Assembly: GCA_021324885.1 (NCBI GenBank)
Contig: JAJPIF010000006.1
Location: 124,001-188,000, forward strand
Direction: 5' to 3'
Source: Pseudomonadota bacterium
GTDB taxonomy: Bacteria; Desulfobacterota; Binatia; Binatales; Binataceae
DNA length: 64,000 nt
Position 1 is the stretch's first letter; each line of letters starts with the position of its first letter. Positions 63,620-64,000 of this stretch are shown one piece after another. The notes beneath the pieces were generated by a model, which was not told the DNA's origin, made no database searches, and saw only the letters and a program-made list of their open reading frames with translations. Position numbers and translations under genes: made by a program.

Positions 63620-64000
63620 TCAGCATGGCAGCGGCTCGGCCTTGAGCAGATCGACAAAGCCCTCGAGGGTCAGGGTCTGGCTTTTTTCGCCGCGCAAGCG
63701 ACGCAAGGAAACTCCCCGCGACGCCGCTTCGCGTTCTCCGACCACTGCCATATAAGGAATTCTGGCCAATTCTGCCTCGCGCACCTTAAATCCGAGTTTT
63801 TCATTACGTAGATCGGCGCGGGCGCGAAATCCAGCGGCCGAGATAACCTGCGCGATTTCAGCCGCATATCCTTCGACTTTTTCGCTCAGCGACAATACCC
63901 GCACCTGCTCCGGCGCAAGCCAAAACGGCAGGATGCCGCCGGTATGCTCCAGCAGAACTCCGATGAACCGTTCGAGCGTCCCCAGCACCGCGCGATGAAT
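63620..64000 (-). CDS. thrS: Threonyl-tRNA synthetase, C-terminal part (cut by window)
   Basis: The visible frame of 126 residues opens IHRAVLGTLERFIGVLLEHT at the window edge, the end of the class II catalytic core, then the anticodon-binding domain (LPFWLAPEQVRVLSLSE, RADLRNEKLGFKVREAELARIPYMAVVG). ThrS charges tRNA-Thr. It sits upstream of infC as in E. coli. The N-terminal editing and catalytic domains lie outside the window. Confidence 0.95.
   Translation of the reverse strand: MHRAVLGTLERFIGVLLEHTGGILPFWLAPEQVRVLSLSEKVEGYAAEIAQVISAAGFRARADLRNEKLGFKVREAELARIPYMAVVGEREAASRGVSLRRLRGEKSQTLTLEGFVDLLKAEPLPC

Overview
The window is GC-rich, densely coded DNA from a Gram-negative bacterium. 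Gram-negative markers are an Mla/MCE phospholipid-transport operon with its auxiliary lipoprotein, the LdcA-Mpl murein recycling pair, MltG, and the thrS-infC-rpmI-rplT-pheS-pheT-merR synteny block. A chromosomal core is interleaved with CoA-thioester catabolism, LLM-type flavin oxidoreductase, P450 and metal-dependent amidohydrolase genes. That mix resembles uncultivated Deltaproteobacteria-like lineages such as Candidatus Binatota/Desulfobacterota_B. This affiliation is inference from gene content; no marker search was possible. I saw no prophage, IS element, CRISPR array or rRNA.

Layout. (1) 1-7.3 kb: a minus-strand cluster ruvX-mltG-(Gln/Gly/Ser-rich membrane protein)-moxR-DUF58-batA-like (cut by the window edge), with a divergent M23 endopeptidase. 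(2) 7.3-16.0 kb: a GDPD, then a glycolipid-type set (GT87 membrane transferase, HpnK/YdjC deacetylase, polyprenyl-phosphate-type GT2), a metallophosphoesterase, DAHP synthase, and the murein recycling pair ldcA-mpl. (3) 16.1-28.5 kb: catabolic accessory genes: a D-aminoacylase-like hydrolase, two amidohydrolase-2 proteins, a TetR regulator with a repeated TAACGYGTT motif at its start, NTF2-like and cupin proteins, a class III CoA-transferase, an enoyl-CoA hydratase, a SxxK serine hydrolase, tRNA-Leu(CAA), a two-domain VOC protein and an LLM oxidoreductase. (4) 28.8-47.7 kb: an antiporter with a C-terminal USP-like part, aroA, an MFS transporter, a zinc ADH, a third amidohydrolase-2, an AGPS-like flavoprotein, an aldo/keto reductase, a P450, a crotonase lacking both catalytic Glu, a large secreted propeller-like protein behind a long leader, and a VOC + tandem acyl-CoA dehydrogenase operon. 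(5) 48.0-58.4 kb: sodB, rpoD, sufT, several small secreted or Cys-rich proteins, and the Mla/MCE operon. (6) 58.0-64.0 kb: the translation block, with merR directly behind pheT (no ihfA) and thrS cut by the window end.

How genes work together: LdcA trims recycled tetrapeptide to tripeptide and Mpl ligates it to UDP-MurNAc. The MoxR ATPase, DUF58, vWA and membrane proteins probably form one envelope-associated chaperone-like complex. MlaE(STAS fusion)-MlaF-MlaD-lipoprotein form a complete inner-membrane lipid transporter. The CoA-transferase, hydratases, paired dehydrogenases, P450 and flavin enzymes suggest activation and beta-oxidation-like breakdown of an unknown acidic or cyclic substrate. 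The most notable sequence-level observations are an AUC start codon for infC with a perfect Shine-Dalgarno, a 52-codon reading frame between thrS and infC, three similar purine/pyrimidine inverted elements between genes, and a PDZ-like protein apparently interrupted by a membrane segment.
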